Shown piece after piece: positions 41,207 to 41,809 of a DNA stretch of 41,809 nucleotides (position 1 is its first letter; each line of letters starts with the position of its first letter). The notes beneath the pieces were generated by a model, which saw only the letters and a list, made by a program, of their open reading frames with translations, made no database searches and was not told the DNA's origin. Origin of the DNA: Peptococcaceae bacterium (GTDB taxonomy: Bacteria > Bacillota > Peptococcia > DRI-13 > PHAD01); the NCBI GenBank assembly GCA_024655825.1, contig JANLFJ010000029.1:1-41809 (forward strand). The letters are read 5' to 3'. Made by a program: the position numbers and the translations under genes.

Positions 41207-41530
41207 ATGGAATATATCACAGCAAAAGAAGCTGCGGGAAAATGGGGTATATCACAACGTAGGGTGCAAGTGTTATGTGAGCAAGGACGGATACAGGGTG
41301 CGTTTCGTTTAGGGTGGGCTTGGGCCATACCTAAAGATGAAAATAAGCCTTCAGATGCTCGAAAAATGAAAACGAAAATAATACGTGTAAACGTCAATAT
41401 CAAATGTACCAAAAACGCTAATATTTTTTGTACCACTTTGAGCCAATTTCTACCAATAAAATTCCCAGTAATTAATTTCCAAAAATGGTTTTTCGATTTT
41501 CTAGTCTGTAGCTTGGACCATCCAGGGTAA
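41207..41530 (+). CDS. Small helix-turn-helix (excisionase-like) protein, 3' end replaced by IS21-type sequence
   Basis: A 107-codon frame. Residues 1-53 (MEYITAKEAAGKWGISQRRVQVLCEQGRI followed by GAFRLGWAWAIPKDENKPSDARK) form a MerR/excisionase-type DNA-binding domain that usually makes a protein of about 60-75 residues. From about residue 67 the frame runs into the end of an IS21-type element (from about 41405), and the last 41 residues are unlike the family. The gene is thus probably nearly complete but ends in foreign sequence. ATG start behind CGAGGTGG. A role in element regulation is inferred. Confidence 0.7.
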   Translation: MEYITAKEAAGKWGISQRRVQVLCEQGRIQGAFRLGWAWAIPKDENKPSDARKMKTKIIRVNVNIKCTKNANIFCTTLSQFLPIKFPVINFQKWFFDFLVCSLDHPG

Positions 41531-41809
41531 ATATCTCACACTGGTGGGCCAGACGGTCGAGGATTGCGGCGGTTATCATACTGTCACCTATGAACTCACT
41601 CCATTCCTCGAAGCTTTTGTTACTGGTCAAGATGATAGATGTTTTTAGATACAGTAAATTCACTAATTCATATAGCTTGTTTGCGTCCTGTTTAGAGATG
41701 GGCAAGAAGCCCACCTCGTCCAGGATGACCAGATCACTGTTCTTTATGGCCTTGACCCTTCTTGCGGATCCTAAAGACTTCGGAAATCAGCCCCAGGGCC
41801 GCAAGAAGG
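41405..41809 (-). mobile_element. End of an IS21-type element, cut by the window edge
   Basis: It includes the istB-like gene reading leftward and about 65 bases of non-coding end containing two GTACCA repeats (41406-41411 and 41425-41430). The proposed boundary is TGTACC at 41405, as IS21 elements begin TGT; exact limits cannot be fixed without the other end. Confidence 0.65.
41472..41809 (-). pseudogene. IstB-like ATPase of IS21 family, partial and apparently frameshifted
   Basis: The C-terminal part of the IS21 helper ATPase. In the frame ending at 41472 it reads SDLVILDEVGFLPIS (Walker B), then LTSNKSFEEWSEFIGDSMITAAILDRLAHQCE and SYRLENRK, all IstB blocks. Upstream that frame meets a TGA near 41788. 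The adjacent frame from the window edge reads LLAALGLISEVFRIRKKG, which would fit the preceding IstB segment, so one frameshift near 41755-41760 is likely. The gene continues beyond the window, so it is incomplete in any case. Confidence 0.7.

Noticed and set aside
34765-41809. Prophage
   Set aside because: Integrase fragments, a methylase and a Gp49-type toxin occur, but there are no capsid, tail, terminase or lysis genes.
1-41809. CRISPR array, tRNA or rRNA genes
   Set aside because: No regularly spaced repeats and no tRNA or rRNA sequence were seen on reading through both strands by eye.

Overview
The window looks like chromosome from an anaerobic, spore-forming Firmicute of the Clostridia, probably a Desulfotomaculales/Peptococcaceae-type organism. 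The grounds are Gram-positive style ribosome binding sites and GTG/TTG starts, a germinant-receptor operon (gerA-gerB-gerC plus a small D-type gene), cwlD, ytfI-ytfJ (GerW family), an ECF sigma factor with a zinc anti-sigma factor, and the gene order argC-J-B-D-carB-F-G-H. The genus is inferred from gene content, not from a database match.

Layout. (1) 1-1074: rplM-rpsI with a promoter, a candidate L13 leader hairpin and a terminator. (2) 1169-6309: spore germination and cortex genes, gerA, gerB, gerC, a two-helix D-type protein, and cwlD. (3) 6327-8737: a DUF1540 protein, then a MocR/PdxR-type regulator divergent from an ECF vitamin-transporter S component, with overlapping promoters and inverted repeats between them. 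(4) 8809-13032: an agr-type peptide signalling locus. It has three tandem paralogous membrane proteins that resemble kinase-less AgrC sensor domains, then AgrB, a 43-residue AgrD-type prepeptide, and a membrane GGDEF/HD-GYP protein. (5) 13132-16998: a fused AmmeMemoRadiSam B-A protein with its radical SAM partner, CheW, and a second HD-GYP protein. (6) 17104-28623: an eight-gene arginine operon whose promoter overlaps two ARG-box-like sites. carB sits in it without carA. (7) 28578-29535: an AbrB/RelE toxin-antitoxin cassette bracketed by a perfect 46-bp direct repeat of the argH terminator. (8) 29520-31113: two half-size TauE/SafE proteins and a ZIP metal transporter. (9) 31308-33431: sigma factor, anti-sigma factor, ytfI and ytfJ. 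(10) 33471-34590: a candidate structured RNA followed by a solitary Dam-type methylase. (11) 34765-41809: an A/T-richer accessory region. It holds a His-rich YmaF protein, an integrase relic, a HigB-HigA-SecB-like operon (toxin-antitoxin-chaperone type), a truncated IS1634-type transposase, an integrase cut by an intact IS66 element, a small helix-turn-helix protein, and the end of an IS21-type element.

How the parts work together. The ger/cwlD and ytfIJ groups serve spore formation and germination. The arg operon carries out the linear-plus-cyclic acetyl route from acetylglutamate to arginine and appears to be repressed by ArgR. The AgrB/AgrD pair could make a cyclic peptide signal; the three receptor-like proteins and the adjacent c-di-GMP enzyme are candidate sensing and output parts. 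Cyclic-di-GMP turnover recurs at 11380 and 15958 beside cheW. The most unusual items are the kinase-less receptor trio in the agr locus, the TAC-type operon in a Gram-positive background, and the terminator-duplicating toxin-antitoxin insertion.
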